Origin: Adineta vaga
Taxonomy: Eukaryota; Rotifera
Assembly (NCBI GenBank): GCA_021613535.1
Contig: CP075495.1
Coordinates: forward strand, 2,480,001 to 2,544,000
Direction: 5' to 3'
Length of the DNA stretch: 64,000 nucleotides
The notes beneath the pieces were generated by a model. That model had not been told where the DNA came from. It did no database searches and saw only the letters and a program-made list of their open reading frames with translations. Below are positions 23,089 through 35,596 of the stretch, piece by piece. Position numbers and translations under genes: made by a program. Position 1 is the first letter of the stretch. Every line of letters begins with the position of its first letter.

Positions 23089-25836
23089 TCATACCTGCAT
23101 ACTTGACATAATATTACTCGCAAATGAGGAAAATTTTCCTGCAGCTTTCGATACACCATCTTTAAAGTCAGCTGTCATTGTTGATAGGTCAGGTCCTTGA
23201 TAATTCGATCGTGTTGGTTTTCGATTGGGATCACCGAAAAATTCTTCACTAGAAATACTCGTATTTCCATGAAATCGTACGGCAACATTGTTCCGATCGT
23301 TCTAGAAAATATTTCTTGCTGGATGTTTCTTTTTTTTTCATACAAAAAACCAAACACCTTAGTTATCGAATCAAAAAAAATATATTTTTTTATTATTTTA
23401 ATTTGGAAGTTACAGATTCGATCAGTAAAATAGAAGTTTCAATTAGATGAGCACGTGCATATTGTTGAAAACAGGTGTAGATTAGTGAGTATAAAAGACT
23501 ACATAAGGTTTGTTCGCCAATTGTTGTTATTAAGATGAATGCACATGCAGCGGATAGTTGAGATATTTTCTATGATATGTATATTTCATACATATGTGAT
23601 GCTCTCACATACGTACGTCAGAATCTTTGTTAAAGAATTGATCACTTGATATAGCTTTGGCGTTAGAAAAACGTTTTTGTGCATCACCAGCAGTTGCGAC
23701 ACTGCATGATGTCGATGATTGATTAGATGCTTTTGAAGATGAACTATAAAAGAAAAAGCTGATTTAGATCATGATATTTTACAATGATGCTTTCGTTTAC
23801 CCATAATCACCACTGTTAGCAGTTGAACTACTATATTTGGAAGAAGAATATTTATTACTATCACTTGATCCATAATCTTTTGCTGATGATTTTTGATCAA
23901 TAATATCCCAATCAGCACCAAATGAATCCATGGGTTTTGAAGACGATTTCGGTTTAAACAAATCATCATCTAATCTATTTGAAAACAGAACACAAGGGAA
24001 TCAAACTTTGATTTAATCACAATTTCTAAGTAATATATCATTCTCTTTCATTTAACAATTAAAATCTTTAGTCATCATCTGAATAGAACGTTCTCAATGA
24101 TTATCGAGAACGATAATTATCTATACCCAATACTTCACTCCTGTAATGTTAAAACTAAGCACATGCATAGCTGATATTAATAGTTTTAAGTACTTTGTAG
24201 ACTCCTCATCATATCGATCATTATCTCTTGATGATTTTCTGTCATAACTAAACAAGAGATTGAATTGTAATATCACACACATGAATTTTGACAACATACT
24301 TTGATCGACTACTAAAACCAGCTGGTTCATAGTCATCAAAAACATCTCGATTTCGTGGTGCTAATGAAACATTTCTCGTTGTTGTTACACCTTCTTGTTG
24401 AATTGTTTGCATATCTGTCATCGCACTATGACTAACACCACTAAAATCATGTCATACAATAATTTTATTATATATCACTTGATAGAAAGAAACTTTTCGA
24501 TTACCTTCGATTACCAAAACCCATACCAAGACGTTCCATTTGTTCAGCTTTTTTTGGATTGGATTGTTTTAATTTTGCTTCTTCTATGTCACGTTGTTTA
24601 TTCATATCTTGATAAGCAAATTTAAGATTTGCCCTAGAACAGATTAAATTAAGAAAAAACGATCATTTTCTTTCTATGAATATTTATGTTACATTTGCTT
24701 TCCCATTTGTTTTTCGTGTTCTTCACGATTTTTAACTTCTAGATGAGCTTGCTGTTCACGATATTTCTCTTGTTCTTGAACATTACGTTCAATTTCTTTG
24801 AAATCTGTCGATACTTTTTGTGCACCAAAACCTTTCTAAACGATTATATTTGAATAGAAATCTTATCATTTATTAATTCAATCAACCTTTTTCGTTGCTG
24901 GTACACGACGTTGACCAATAGTAGATTTTTTCGGATCGAGTGCTTTTACTGATCCATCATTATTAAATGCATTTGGATCAACTGATGGACCTTCGGTTGG
25001 TTGCCCAGCTTAACAAGAAGATATCGATAGTGAAATTCAACAGAAAAACGAAGATCACTTACTTTTTTCAAGACTTTGATTACTTGAATGTGAAGAAGTA
25101 GTAACATTCTCTTCCCAACCTGTTTTTACAGATGCTTGAGAATGTTCATGGAAAAAATCTTCATCTTTCTTCTCACTAGTTGATTGTCGACGCTCATTTT
25201 TATTTTCATCGTCGAGAAAGATCTAGAAAAACAAATTCTCAATGAAATACTTTGTTTGAGAAATGACCGACTTTAGTTCCATATTGTTTCATTGCTTTCG
25301 TTGCTAATTGATGAAGTTTTTCACGATAAAGTTGAGCAGCTCGACTATTATATTTCTGTTGAATATCTTTTGTTTGACAACCATGTTGTTGAAAAAATGA
25401 ATCCTAGAGAGAAGAAAAAAAATGATTGAAATTGATGAGGAGATGATTTACTCACAGCATTTGCATTGCCACCAACTTGCATTGCTCTAAACAATTGAAG
25501 AAGTATTTCATTGAATTATCGTTCGAAATAAATTTTAAAAAGAAAAACACATACCGAAGTTGAAGCCAACCCCAATTTGTATCAAGATTAATCGAACGAA
25601 TAAATGATAAATGTACACCGAGACCACGATGTCTTGCTGAACAATCAATACATAGAAATACACCATATGTAATTGATGCCCATGTTGGATTTTTTGTATC
25701 ACAATCAAAACATACCTAGTTATATATTTGTAAAAATATCAGAATTTAAAACATGAACAAAACAAACTTTATTTGGTGGCATAGTTTTTAATCGTTTAAA
25801 AATTGCATCAATATCTGATTTTGTTGGTTCTTGCAT
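23089..25836 (-). CDS. ARFGAP2: ADP-ribosylation factor GTPase-activating protein 2/3
   Basis: GTPase-activating protein for Arf1 on COPI-coated Golgi membranes. Start [20 protein letters not shown] at 25836. The zinc finger is visible across exons 1-2: [20 protein letters not shown] then [14 protein letters not shown], with the arginine finger in ARHRGLG, followed by [15 protein letters not shown]. Then come [14 protein letters not shown], a charged region with a helical stretch ([16 protein letters not shown]), [11 protein letters not shown] and DWDIIDQK. Near the C-terminus [10 protein letters not shown] matches the repeated ISSDDFFG motifs that mark ARFGAP2/3 rather than ARFGAP1. About ten exons with 45-70 nt introns, except near 24120-24240. 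The end is placed at TGA 23089-23091 after SSMQV; it could instead splice to a further exon. Head-to-head with NUP98, 620 bp apart. Confidence 0.9.
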
Positions 25837-26456
25837 TTGTACGTTTGTTTTTTCTTTAAATTCTTATCAGATGAATTTATCTAGTAGAGATGAAAGATTT
25901 GTTTTAACCTTGATCACCCTTAACTATATTTATTTGACAATAAAAGCAAATAAACTTATTGAGTAATGAATAACAACGATCGACAGTTATTATTCGTGTA
26001 TTATTCCTTTAATCAAATCTTAACAAACAATTCGGAAGTAAGAAAAATTCAATAATTCAATTGACGAATTACATATTTGATACTTATTTTTCTAGTAAAC
26101 CCTTTTATTTTCTCTAATTATCAATTTAAGGAAAAGTATCTTGCGACATCTAGTTGATAATGTTATTTGTTATTAAATTACCCTGTTATGAACAAATACA
26201 GAACGAAAAAATAAATCTCGGAGCAGAGCAACAATCTGTTGCTGTGTGGTTGTGGTAAGAGACAAATTTCTGAGTCATATTTTCTTACGATTGCGCAATC
26301 GTCATCGTTGCTGACAGTTTGACAATTGACTCATATTATCAATGATATATAAAATAGTCGTTTTTAATCGTCATCATTCATTTTAATCTTACAACTCTTG
26401 TGAATATTCAACGCATTTTTATCATTACAATTTTAACTGAATCAATTTCTAAAACT
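25837..26456. other. Divergent promoter region, ARFGAP2/3 and NUP98
   Basis: No coding sequence. A 620-bp AT-rich interval separates two start codons on opposite strands and must carry both promoters. No specific site identified. Confidence 0.55.
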
Positions 26457-28968
26457 ATGTTTCCAAATAATCAACCATCAACGACGACGACGACTGCTAC
26501 AACAAACTTACCATTTACATTTTCTCGTCCAGCTGTAGCACAAGCACATCATCCATTTGGTAATCCATCAGGTTCACAATTATTTCAATTCGGTGGTAAT
26601 AATGTTACACCACCTGTTCCGACTATTTCACCATTTGGTAATCTACCAACAACGGTCAATTCTACGAATACGACAGATTCAAGTATAGAAAACACTAGAA
26701 ACTTGATGATTTGATTGAAATTATCGTTTTTTGTTTTAGATATCGGTGGTATATTTGCATTTAGAAGTAATCAACCTGCACTAGTATCACAACCATCACA
26801 CATTTCTACTATGAATCCTACGGGATCAACAGTTAAATTTGCTCCTGTTTCTGCAGAAGGTAAGTTACCTATCTTCGGTTTTTAAACATCGAATTTATTT
26901 TTAATATTTATTTATAGTATCGGAATATATCCGGGTAATGAATAAAATTGTTACAATAAAAATAAAATTTCATTGTATATGCGCTATGAAAGAATATGTG
27001 CATAAATCAATGGATGAACTTCGACTCGAAGATTATCTTTCAAATCGAAAGTTTCCATCATTCAATAGTATATATCATTCAAACAATGCAACTCTCTTTC
27101 CAAGTATGAATATTCGTTTTACATATTTCTTTTCTTTTCGAATAATCATTCATCAATACTAAAAATTCTTCATATCTTTTTAGGAACAATTCCTATCGTG
27201 CCAACAACAACAGGATCTACCGTAAATAATAATAATAATATCATTGGAGCTGTAGCCAATCCATTCAACATACCTACGACATCCAATAATATTTTCAATC
27301 GAACAGTAACAACATTGCCATGGACACAGAATGCAAATCCAACACCAACAGTTACAACTCAACCATTATTTAGTAAGTATTCATCAAAACAATAAAATCA
27401 AAATTAAATTTCACTTTCGATTTTTTCAAGAATTTCCAACAACCACAAATATTCCAACAACGGTGAATTCAGTAATACCACCAGCTTCAAATATAAATTT
27501 TTTTCCCCAATGGCCTCCAACAACATCTCCTGCTACTAATATCCCGGCATCATCGGCATCAAATACAAACGTGATTGTTCCTACACCTGTTGTAACAATA
27601 GCTGGTACAACATTAATACCTAATATTTTTCAACCATCACTAAATTTAAACAGAACAAATCTAATGACAACAACAACAACAACTAGTGCATCGATTATTA
27701 ATCCAACATCGGTGTTTCAAAATGTTTCTACAACACAAACTCAGCCAATTGTTACATCATCATCAGCTGTAATAAATCGACAACAGTTTCTTACTGCATC
27801 ACTTCTTGATCCGTACGGTAATCGTGGAAGAAAAGACTTTACAAATATGAGTTCAATTTCCTTACCGAAGGAATCCACGACTGAATCAGCTTTATCTACA
27901 GCAATACCAGCCCCCATACCAGTCGTACTTCCTATACAATCAAATTTTCAAAAAACACCCGTATCACATTCATCAATTGATTTAAATTTCAAGTTAAAAC
28001 CCGTTTCATCATCTCCCAACGTACATGAAAATATACAGCCAACAACAGATCAACAACTTGTTGCATCGATCGAATCAAAGAAAAGCACTTTATCAGGAGA
28101 TTTTACCGATGAAGAAGAAATTGTCTTACTTGGTCGTACCAAACTATCAAAACTACGTATATCAAATGATTCGATTAATCAATCGAATACTCTTCGATCA
28201 TCACTTTATCCTGTTAGAAATTTAGCTGAATTGGAGAAATTAACAACTTCATCACCAGTATCATTTCCGATATCAACAACTTCAATTAACACTGAATCTA
28301 CATCATCAAATCCGACTGTTGTAATGAAAAAATCAGAATCATCTGTTAATCCTACAACTTTCCATTTACCTATATTGACTCGTGAAGACTACTACATGAA
28401 ACCAAATCAAACAGAATTAAACACATTATTTAATGATAAAGGTCAATGTATTGTTAAACAATTTACTGTCGGTCATGACAAATATGGTTCAGTGACATTT
28501 TACGGTCAAATCAATGTATCTGGTCTCAATCTTGATGAAATAAGTAAGTTAATTTATATAAAAAGGTTTGATTTGAATCTAACTTATGTATATTTTTTTC
28601 CATTTCTATTCTAGTTCAAATTAATCATCATGAAGTAATTGTATATCCTGATGATACGAATAAACCATCGGTAGGTGAAGAATTAAATCGTCCTGCTCGA
28701 ATTACATTATTCCATGTATATCCAATTGATCGATCTACACGAGTCGAAATCACTGATATGGAACGAATCAAAGCAATGAATTACACTGATTATTTACGTA
28801 ACATAACAAGAAAATTCAATGGAGAATTTGTCAACTATGATTCCGACAATGGATCATGGACATTTATGGTAAGAAAACAAAAGATTTCTTTTCGATTCGA
28901 AATATTGACTATTTGTATTCAATTTTTAGGTAAAACATTTTACACGTTACGGTCTCGATGATAATTAA
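26457..28968 (+). CDS. NUP98: Nucleoporin NUP98 (GLEBS plus C-terminal autoprotease-type domain), not fused to NUP96
   Basis: FG nucleoporin of the nuclear pore and RAE1 partner. The first ATG is at 26457 (MFPNNQPSTTTT). The N-terminal region is Ser/Thr/Pro/Asn-rich with only scattered FG dipeptides (SPFGN, FQFGG, HPFGN), far fewer GLFG units than in vertebrates. The exon at about 26916-27100 holds the GLEBS motif, ICAMKEYVHKSMDELRLEDY followed by LSNRK, which binds RAE1. The C-terminal nucleoporin peptidase S59 domain runs from LPILTREDYYMKPN through GYGSVTFYG-like and IVYPDDTNKPSVGEELNR segments to KHFTRYGLDDN, then stop TAA at 28966-28968. The scissile site in canonical NUP98 is HF/S; here it is HF/T. 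The protein ends eight residues past the Phe, so no NUP96 half is encoded. Confidence 0.92.
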
Positions 28969-29896
28969 CATGATATACTCATCTAATGATAGAAACACTA
29001 AAGAACCCCTATGCCTTTAAGCTATAGACTAAAAGTCAATTAAGTATAGAGAACTATTCTGATATCTTATAGGTAGCTAGAATTATTCTAATCTAGATAT
29101 TGTTTTACTATTTTTTTTTGAATAAATATTTTTGAAAGACACAGATTTTTTAGTAATGAAGAGTAGAGTAGTAAGCTCTATGGAAACTAGTTGCGAATAT
29201 TCAAATAGAGATGATCAAGAGTTCATACGTAGATTTGATTAGATAGATTAATTGTAGTCAACGAAAGAATTAATTTGATAATGAATGATGAGCACAATAG
29301 ACCGATTTTCGATGACATAGGTAGACTAGTTGTCTTTGACCTAATACATTTGATAAGTACATGTACTAATACTGATGAATTCGATGAGAGATTTGTTGAA
29401 AGAATGCTATTCTATCGTAGTTAATTAATCTTATCACTTCAGCTATATACTATGTGGACTATAACTATCGTTTTTTGATCATTTGAAATGTGTTATCTGT
29501 TATATTATAGAACATTCATGTTGCAAATGACTACCATACAATGTGTGATATATATCGAAGCAGTCAACACGAATAGTAAGTAATCATTTGTCATATTCAA
29601 TGTATTTTAGCGTTGAATTGGAATTCCCATATGATTATTTTGGTGTTAGTGTTTCATTTGCATATTTATTAACAATTGATCAAATAACAATAATATGTAA
29701 GAGATGTGTTTTTCTTCGATATGAATTTGAACAGATAAATTCTATTCTATGAAAAAAAAGTAAGTCCTTATTGTTTTTTATTTTGAAAAATACATGTTTA
29801 TCTTTGATTATTTCATGTTAAATCAGAGTTTGGTTCATTAATCATTGTAAGAATAAATTCGACATGATAACGATAGATAATAGCTTGAAGATATTA
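28969..29896. other. Convergent intergenic region, NUP98 / GST
   Basis: No gene recognised; all frames are short. AATAAA at 29121-29127 is a likely NUP98 polyadenylation signal. No repeat family seen. Confidence 0.5.
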
Positions 29897-30999
29897 TTAT
29901 TCTTGAATGAATTTCGAACAATCATTTAATATATTCGAAGTTGTTCTAGTCCAATGAGGTGGAAATGATTGTTGAATAGATGGACGATCACGTAGAGATT
30001 TATAATAGAAATCTATGCATGTATTCATATCTTCGATTACGAGTGAGATTCTTTTCTTACTGAGTTGTTCATGTAATTCGATTGGATATCCACAATGAAC
30101 AAAAAAGGCCAATTGTGAAAAAAGAAATATATCAGCTAATGTAAATAGATTGCCAGTAGCATAGAAAATTTCTTGATTATGTTCTTTCAATCTTTTGTTC
30201 CATCGAATCAATTCATTGACAAGAGTCTCTTTACGTTTTTTCAATAAGTCAAAATCATATCGTTCCTGTGGCGTATGCCAAATGTAATAGATTACATTTT
30301 CACTGCCAATTTTTTGTAAACGAATCGACTAAATATAGTTGAATTCTATATATTGAAAGAAACTACTCATTGAGAAAATGATTTACATCAAAAATACATT
30401 GAATAACTTGTGCTCGTAAATAGAGATTATCCGGTAATAATATTGTTCCTTGATTTTTCATTTTATTCTAGAAAATTTTTCGAATATTTTTTATTATAAT
30501 ATGAATAAATTCCTTACTTCTAGATAAAGACATATAGCTAAAGATTGATTCAGAATTAGATTTCCGATTTTGAATGAAGGTACCTTTGATATTGGAAGGA
30601 AAGAAAAAATGTCAAAAGAAATCTTTTTCTTCGATGTACTTGTCCTCTTGAATTTTGATCAATAAATGGCTTTGTTCGATGTTCATTCTTATCTAAGCAT
30701 ATCATTTGTTGCTTAGAAGTGTTCATTTGTTTTTCATTCAAAGTCATCTGTACTCTCCTAATCGAATAAATCATAGAATCTCATTTCTTTTTCTTCTTGA
30801 TAAGGATTTTTTTCTTCTATTATATTCACCAACAAGGAATACTACCCGATGCCCAATAAAGTTCTATCTGTTCATTGTCTGAAATATTCTAATTAATAAT
30901 AAAGACAAAAGAAAATCGACATATGTCGTTTTTTCTCGTCGTATTTAAGAGTTAAGAACTGACTTGTGACGGTCGAACATATTGATTCTTAGCTGACAT
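29897..30999 (-). CDS. Glutathione S-transferase, rho-class-like
   Basis: Cytosolic glutathione transferase for detoxification. Assembled minus-strand exons begin MSAKNQYVRPSQ at 30999, then NISDNEQIELYWASGSIPCW, then RVQMTLNEKQM. The thioredoxin-fold half continues FIDQNSRGQ / VPSFKIGNLILNQSLAICLY, where a short intron with an aaag acceptor near 30580-30640 joins GQ to VPSF. The helical C-terminal half includes YYIWHTPQERYDFDLLKKRK, FTLADIFLFSQLAFF and DRPSIQQSFPPHWTRTT. The opening WxSGSxPCWRV and the ending RPSI...WPPHW pattern match rho-class (fish-type GSTR) enzymes. Start and small exons are set by frame closure. Head-to-head with RAPGEF1, about 650 bp apart. Confidence 0.82.
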
Positions 31000-31650
31000 A
31001 TTCGTATCGATTGTCAGTTGATGATTTTTTTTGCTCAGGTTCTGTGATGACTTGTCATTGACAATTAATTCATGGACAGGCGATCGACCTTCTTAATGTG
31101 GCGCGAAAAGAAACGAAGAAAAAACTAAAGTGATGACAGTTTTTTTCTCCTTCTTTTCTATTGATCTTAAAGATCTATCGAAGATTGCTATTACTTCTTT
31201 CTCTTTATTGAAAAGAGATAGAGACAGAAAGAGAGAGAGAGAGGGAGGAAAAATGCATTAGTCGATCTCGTTCTTTTTTTTTCTTTCCTCTTTCTCAACT
31301 ATCTATTTCTTTTAGATAATGATAGAAGCTATGCTATGATTCCAATCGACAAACGAGTGTGCATACTAGTACAACTAATAGAATACATAACGAGAGAAGA
31401 ACGCCAACGATGACGATGATGATTGATCGATATTAGAGAAAAGCAATGTTGTTTTTTGCTTCTGCTACTACTAGTTTACGTCATTGACCTGCATGCGTAT
31501 GTGACGACGGATCGATGCATTGCCATCAGCAATACTCGAATTAATTCGAGATGAAATAAGTAAGTAAGTCAAAGATCTACTTCTTTCTTTCGATCAATGT
31601 ATGAATTAATAGAAATAATTACTCATAGAAAAACTTCTCAATTATCGAAT
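31000..31650. other. Divergent promoter region, GST and RAPGEF1
   Basis: No coding sequence. Includes a GA run (31230-31243) and pyrimidine-rich stretches. Both promoters must lie within this interval. Confidence 0.5.
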
Positions 31651-34600
31651 GGCTTTTTCTCGACATTCACTTCGACGTGTTCTTGGTGATATGGTTCATC
31701 GACATAATGCTAAAAATGAATCACTTAATACATCTTCGCTTGTCCACGATAAACTTCTCAATCGATCACAAAAGAAAACTGATCGAAATTCAATTATCAG
31801 CAATGGTTCTCTATCGGTATGAATGGTGTTCTTTTTTTCTTCATGTATATATATATTTATATAAATAAACAATAATTATCTGTTAGTTACCTCAAACATG
31901 TTATGAACGATTACATAAAAATGAACGAGAAGTATGTCAATCATTGAATTATCTTGATCAAGTTTTAACACATAATAAACTGGAAATTCTTCCAAGTATT
32001 ATAACATCATTAATTGAAAATATCTTCGACATTGAAAATGTATTAAAAGGAATATTTGAACATGAATCTGAATCATTTAGGTATATGGAAGTTCTTTTAA
32101 GAATTTTCAATTGTTTCAATATGTTCTTATCTTAATTTAGAACACGTTTACTTAATGATGTCTATTCTCTCCTAGCAGATTTAATTGATTGGTCTGATCA
32201 ATTACTTTTGTCAAAAAATCCAATAGATCATGATGATAAATATAAAACAATATCTCATGATTTAATTCAAGCAATTAAAGTAAGATGAAACGGCTTTCTT
32301 CCAAAGACAAAAATGACAATTAATTTTCTCATAGAATTGTATTCTCTATGCAAATGATACATCTTCCCTTCAAAGTGCAGAAACACGTTCTGGTTCTATA
32401 CAAAGTTTTCATTCATTAAATAGGTCAATTTCATTTTTAATAATCAATCATTTACACGAATCTTTCGTTATTTATTTGTAGTGACGAATCTGTACCTGTT
32501 CTTCCTCCAAAACGCGATAAACCTTCAATAAGTTCTTCCACAACCATTACCTCGAATCGAATTCGAACGAATGGTAGTACACATTCAGTTCCAACAAAAA
32601 TCGACCAAGATAAAGATAACGATCAATGTATACAATTAATCGTTGATGATATTAATCAAATTGTCGAAAAATATACACGTGAATTAGATGATGCAATACG
32701 AACAAAAACAACTGTTCGATCTCCATCGATTGAACATCTATCCAATTCAAATTGTTCAATAACAATGACAACACCTGTACGTCATCATAGTATTGATACA
32801 TTATATGAAACTCAAATATCGAAAATCATGAAAAGTACGATTACAAAAACGACAATTAAAACTGGACATGAAATTATTGATCAAAAACAATCATGTCAAC
32901 TTTACAATGAAACTGATTGTTCTATTCAATCACCTAATGGACATTTTCAAACACAAAAATTTACATTTAGTAATCGAGAGAAAATTAATGATGAAGATGA
33001 ACAAGAAAAATCTTTTGTAACTTCTCAACTTCGACAATTGAATATACCGAAAAATGAAGATATCAACAATGAACCACCACCATTGCCACCCAAAAGAAAA
33101 ACAGGTTCTTTTCTTGCTCTATTTCTTTTGAGAAAAGAAAAAATATATCTACTCGGAAACGGAAAAGGAAAATCCTCTTTTCACTCGAACCTTAGCATTC
33201 ATTTTAATAAGATTGTCTTCCGCTTGATTAGATTAAAGTTCGGACGTAATTGTCAAGTTTAATTTCCGTTCTTCTTCTTTTTTTAGCTCGAGCATACATG
33301 TCTTTATTCGATCGATATGATCAAAATGTTGCCGAAGTCTTTCTTCGTGATACATGTTGTATACCAACACCCCAACGTCGTTTCGAAGATCTATTTGATC
33401 AAATGCAAGAACATTTTCAACAAATGCAAATCTTTACCAATACGGATGATTCATTAAAATCGAAAGAAATCAAAATCAAAAATATCGATGAATCTATTCT
33501 TTATAAAAGTCCAATGAAAATTGATTATCACAGTGATCTTTTTCTTGAGAATATTTCTCATCTACTGGTTTTTAATCTAGTAAAATAGTTGATCATTTCT
33601 TTGTATTTCTTTGCATATATCTAATACTTTAGAATGAAGATCCTTCACTTCGTGGTGGTTCTATGGATGCTTTGATTATCCGAGCAACATCACCTGATAA
33701 GAAAGGTGAGATTTCTAAACTTTTCGTCTGTTTTCATAAGTTTGAATATCTTTAGATTTTGTCTATCAAGAAGCATTTCTAACGACCTATCGCACGTTTG
33801 TTTCTCCGAGTGATTTAATTGAGAAATTGATTCAACGATATACATTTTTTACTCAATTTCAAACGAAGAAAAAGATTTCTCGATATGCTTTTTCACTTCT
33901 TATTCGAGTCATCGATGAAATCGAGTACGTTCATCTTCCTTTTCCAACAAAGTTCAAGCATTGATTAATACCATCTGTTTTTGTTTCTTTTCAGCAATGA
34001 ATTAACAGAAGATTTAATGAAATTTCTTTCAAATTTTGTCACGAATTTAATTCGTCATGGTGAACTTCAATTAGGAAAACTCTTACGACGAAAATCTCTT
34101 GAACGTTTTAATCAATTTTCGAATTCTTCAGAACAAATTCAACACGATATTCTCGTTATACAAAATTCGATTTCATCAAAACGAGCAACTCTACTTGATT
34201 TTCATGCGATAGATATTAGTGAACAATTAACTTTATTAGATTCGGAATTATTTCTTAAAATTCAACTATCAGAAATCTTATACATGTCAATTGAAAAAGG
34301 AGAAGATTATTCACCGAATTTAGCAGGATTTACTGAACATTTCAATAATATTTCCTATTGGTAATCATTTTCGATTGATAAAAATCAATATCCATTTGTA
34401 TTTTTCAGGGTACGATCAAGAATTTTAGAACAAAATTCACAAAAACAACGTGAAGTTTATTTTGAAAAATTTCTCAAAATATTAAAAGTAAGTAGTAATC
34501 GAGATAAAGAATTCTATCTTTATCATACAAACAGAAGTTTACTTAACCTAGTTAATATCTCGACGCAGACACCAGACTGATTTTTATGATTACTTGACTA

Positions 34601-35348
34601 ATCTCTCACATTACTATCTAAATAATATGATTTATCTTATGATAATATTAGATATATCCTTGAAGAACTAGTAGATCAATAAGAAAAATATTCTCCATTT
34701 TTTTTCTAGCATTTACGAAGATTGAATAATTTCAATTCTTATCTGGCTATTCTTTCCGCTTTGGATTGTGGTCCATTAAAACGATTACATTGGTCAAAGA
34801 GTATCATTGATGTAAGATTATCTTAATTTTTGTTGTTGTTGTTGTTATCATTTGATTTCATTTAGTCGATATCGGAACATGCGGGACTTATTGATAGTAC
34901 AGGTTCATTTAAAAACTATCGAGAAGCATTGAATGCATCTGTTGGACAACCTTGTATTCCTTATATGTAAGTTACTTTGTATTCCTACTAAAAAAACAAT
35001 CGTCTGTGTTTTGTTTTTACTAGTGGATTGATATTATCGGATTTGACATTCGTTCATATTGGTAATACGGACTATTTACAAGATGGTCGGACTATTAATT
35101 TTTGGAAACGATGGCAACAATTTACTATTTTACATAAACTTCGTTACTGTCGGAAATGGTAAGTGTGAGATGGGATGAAGAGATATTTGATAGAATCATG
35201 AACTTCTTTTTCTAGGGAACATAAATTTACTCGTAACGATCGTATATTGTATTTTTTTAATAATTTCGATGATTATATGAATGAAGATGCACAATGGATT
35301 CAATCGGAGAAGATCAAACCACGACAAAAAGCGAATCCTTATGCTTAA
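31651..35348 (+). CDS. RAPGEF1: Rap guanine nucleotide exchange factor 1 (C3G)
   Basis: Activates Rap1 downstream of Crk adaptors. Start MAFSRHSLRRVLGDM; stop TAA at 35346-35348 after KANPYA. About 14 exons. The N-terminal region is helical and low-conservation. The middle region is Ser/Thr-rich and carries Pro-rich SH3 ligands, VPVLPPKRDK and EPPPLPPKRKT; the latter fits the Crk-SH3 consensus PPxLPxK. The RasGEF N motif appears as GGSMDALIIRATSPDKKDF and FLTTYRTFVSP. The catalytic CDC25 domain runs from DISEQLTLLDSELFLKIQLS through LNNFNSYLAILSALDCGPLK and GLIDSTGSFKNYREALNAS to IGLILSDLTFVHIGNTDYL, which is characteristic of C3G. The protein appears shorter than vertebrate C3G, mostly in the middle region. 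The next gene follows on the same strand 248 bp after the stop. Confidence 0.93.
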
Positions 35349-35596
35349 AAAATCGAGTTGTTTAATATGAGATCATTAGATATAAATATATCTGTCAGAT
35401 ATTTTTTGTTTGTCTCTTTCTCTTTCTCCTTCACAGTGACAACGAAAATAAATCTTCGTTGAATTGTTTATGTCTATATCTTTGTTTTCTTTTTTTCATC
35501 CTCCTCAATTTAAATCTTTAAACACACACAGTTTTCTTCCTCATTGTTGTTTTTGTTGGATTTTACATATTTTATTGAGTTTAGAAATGAATAATA

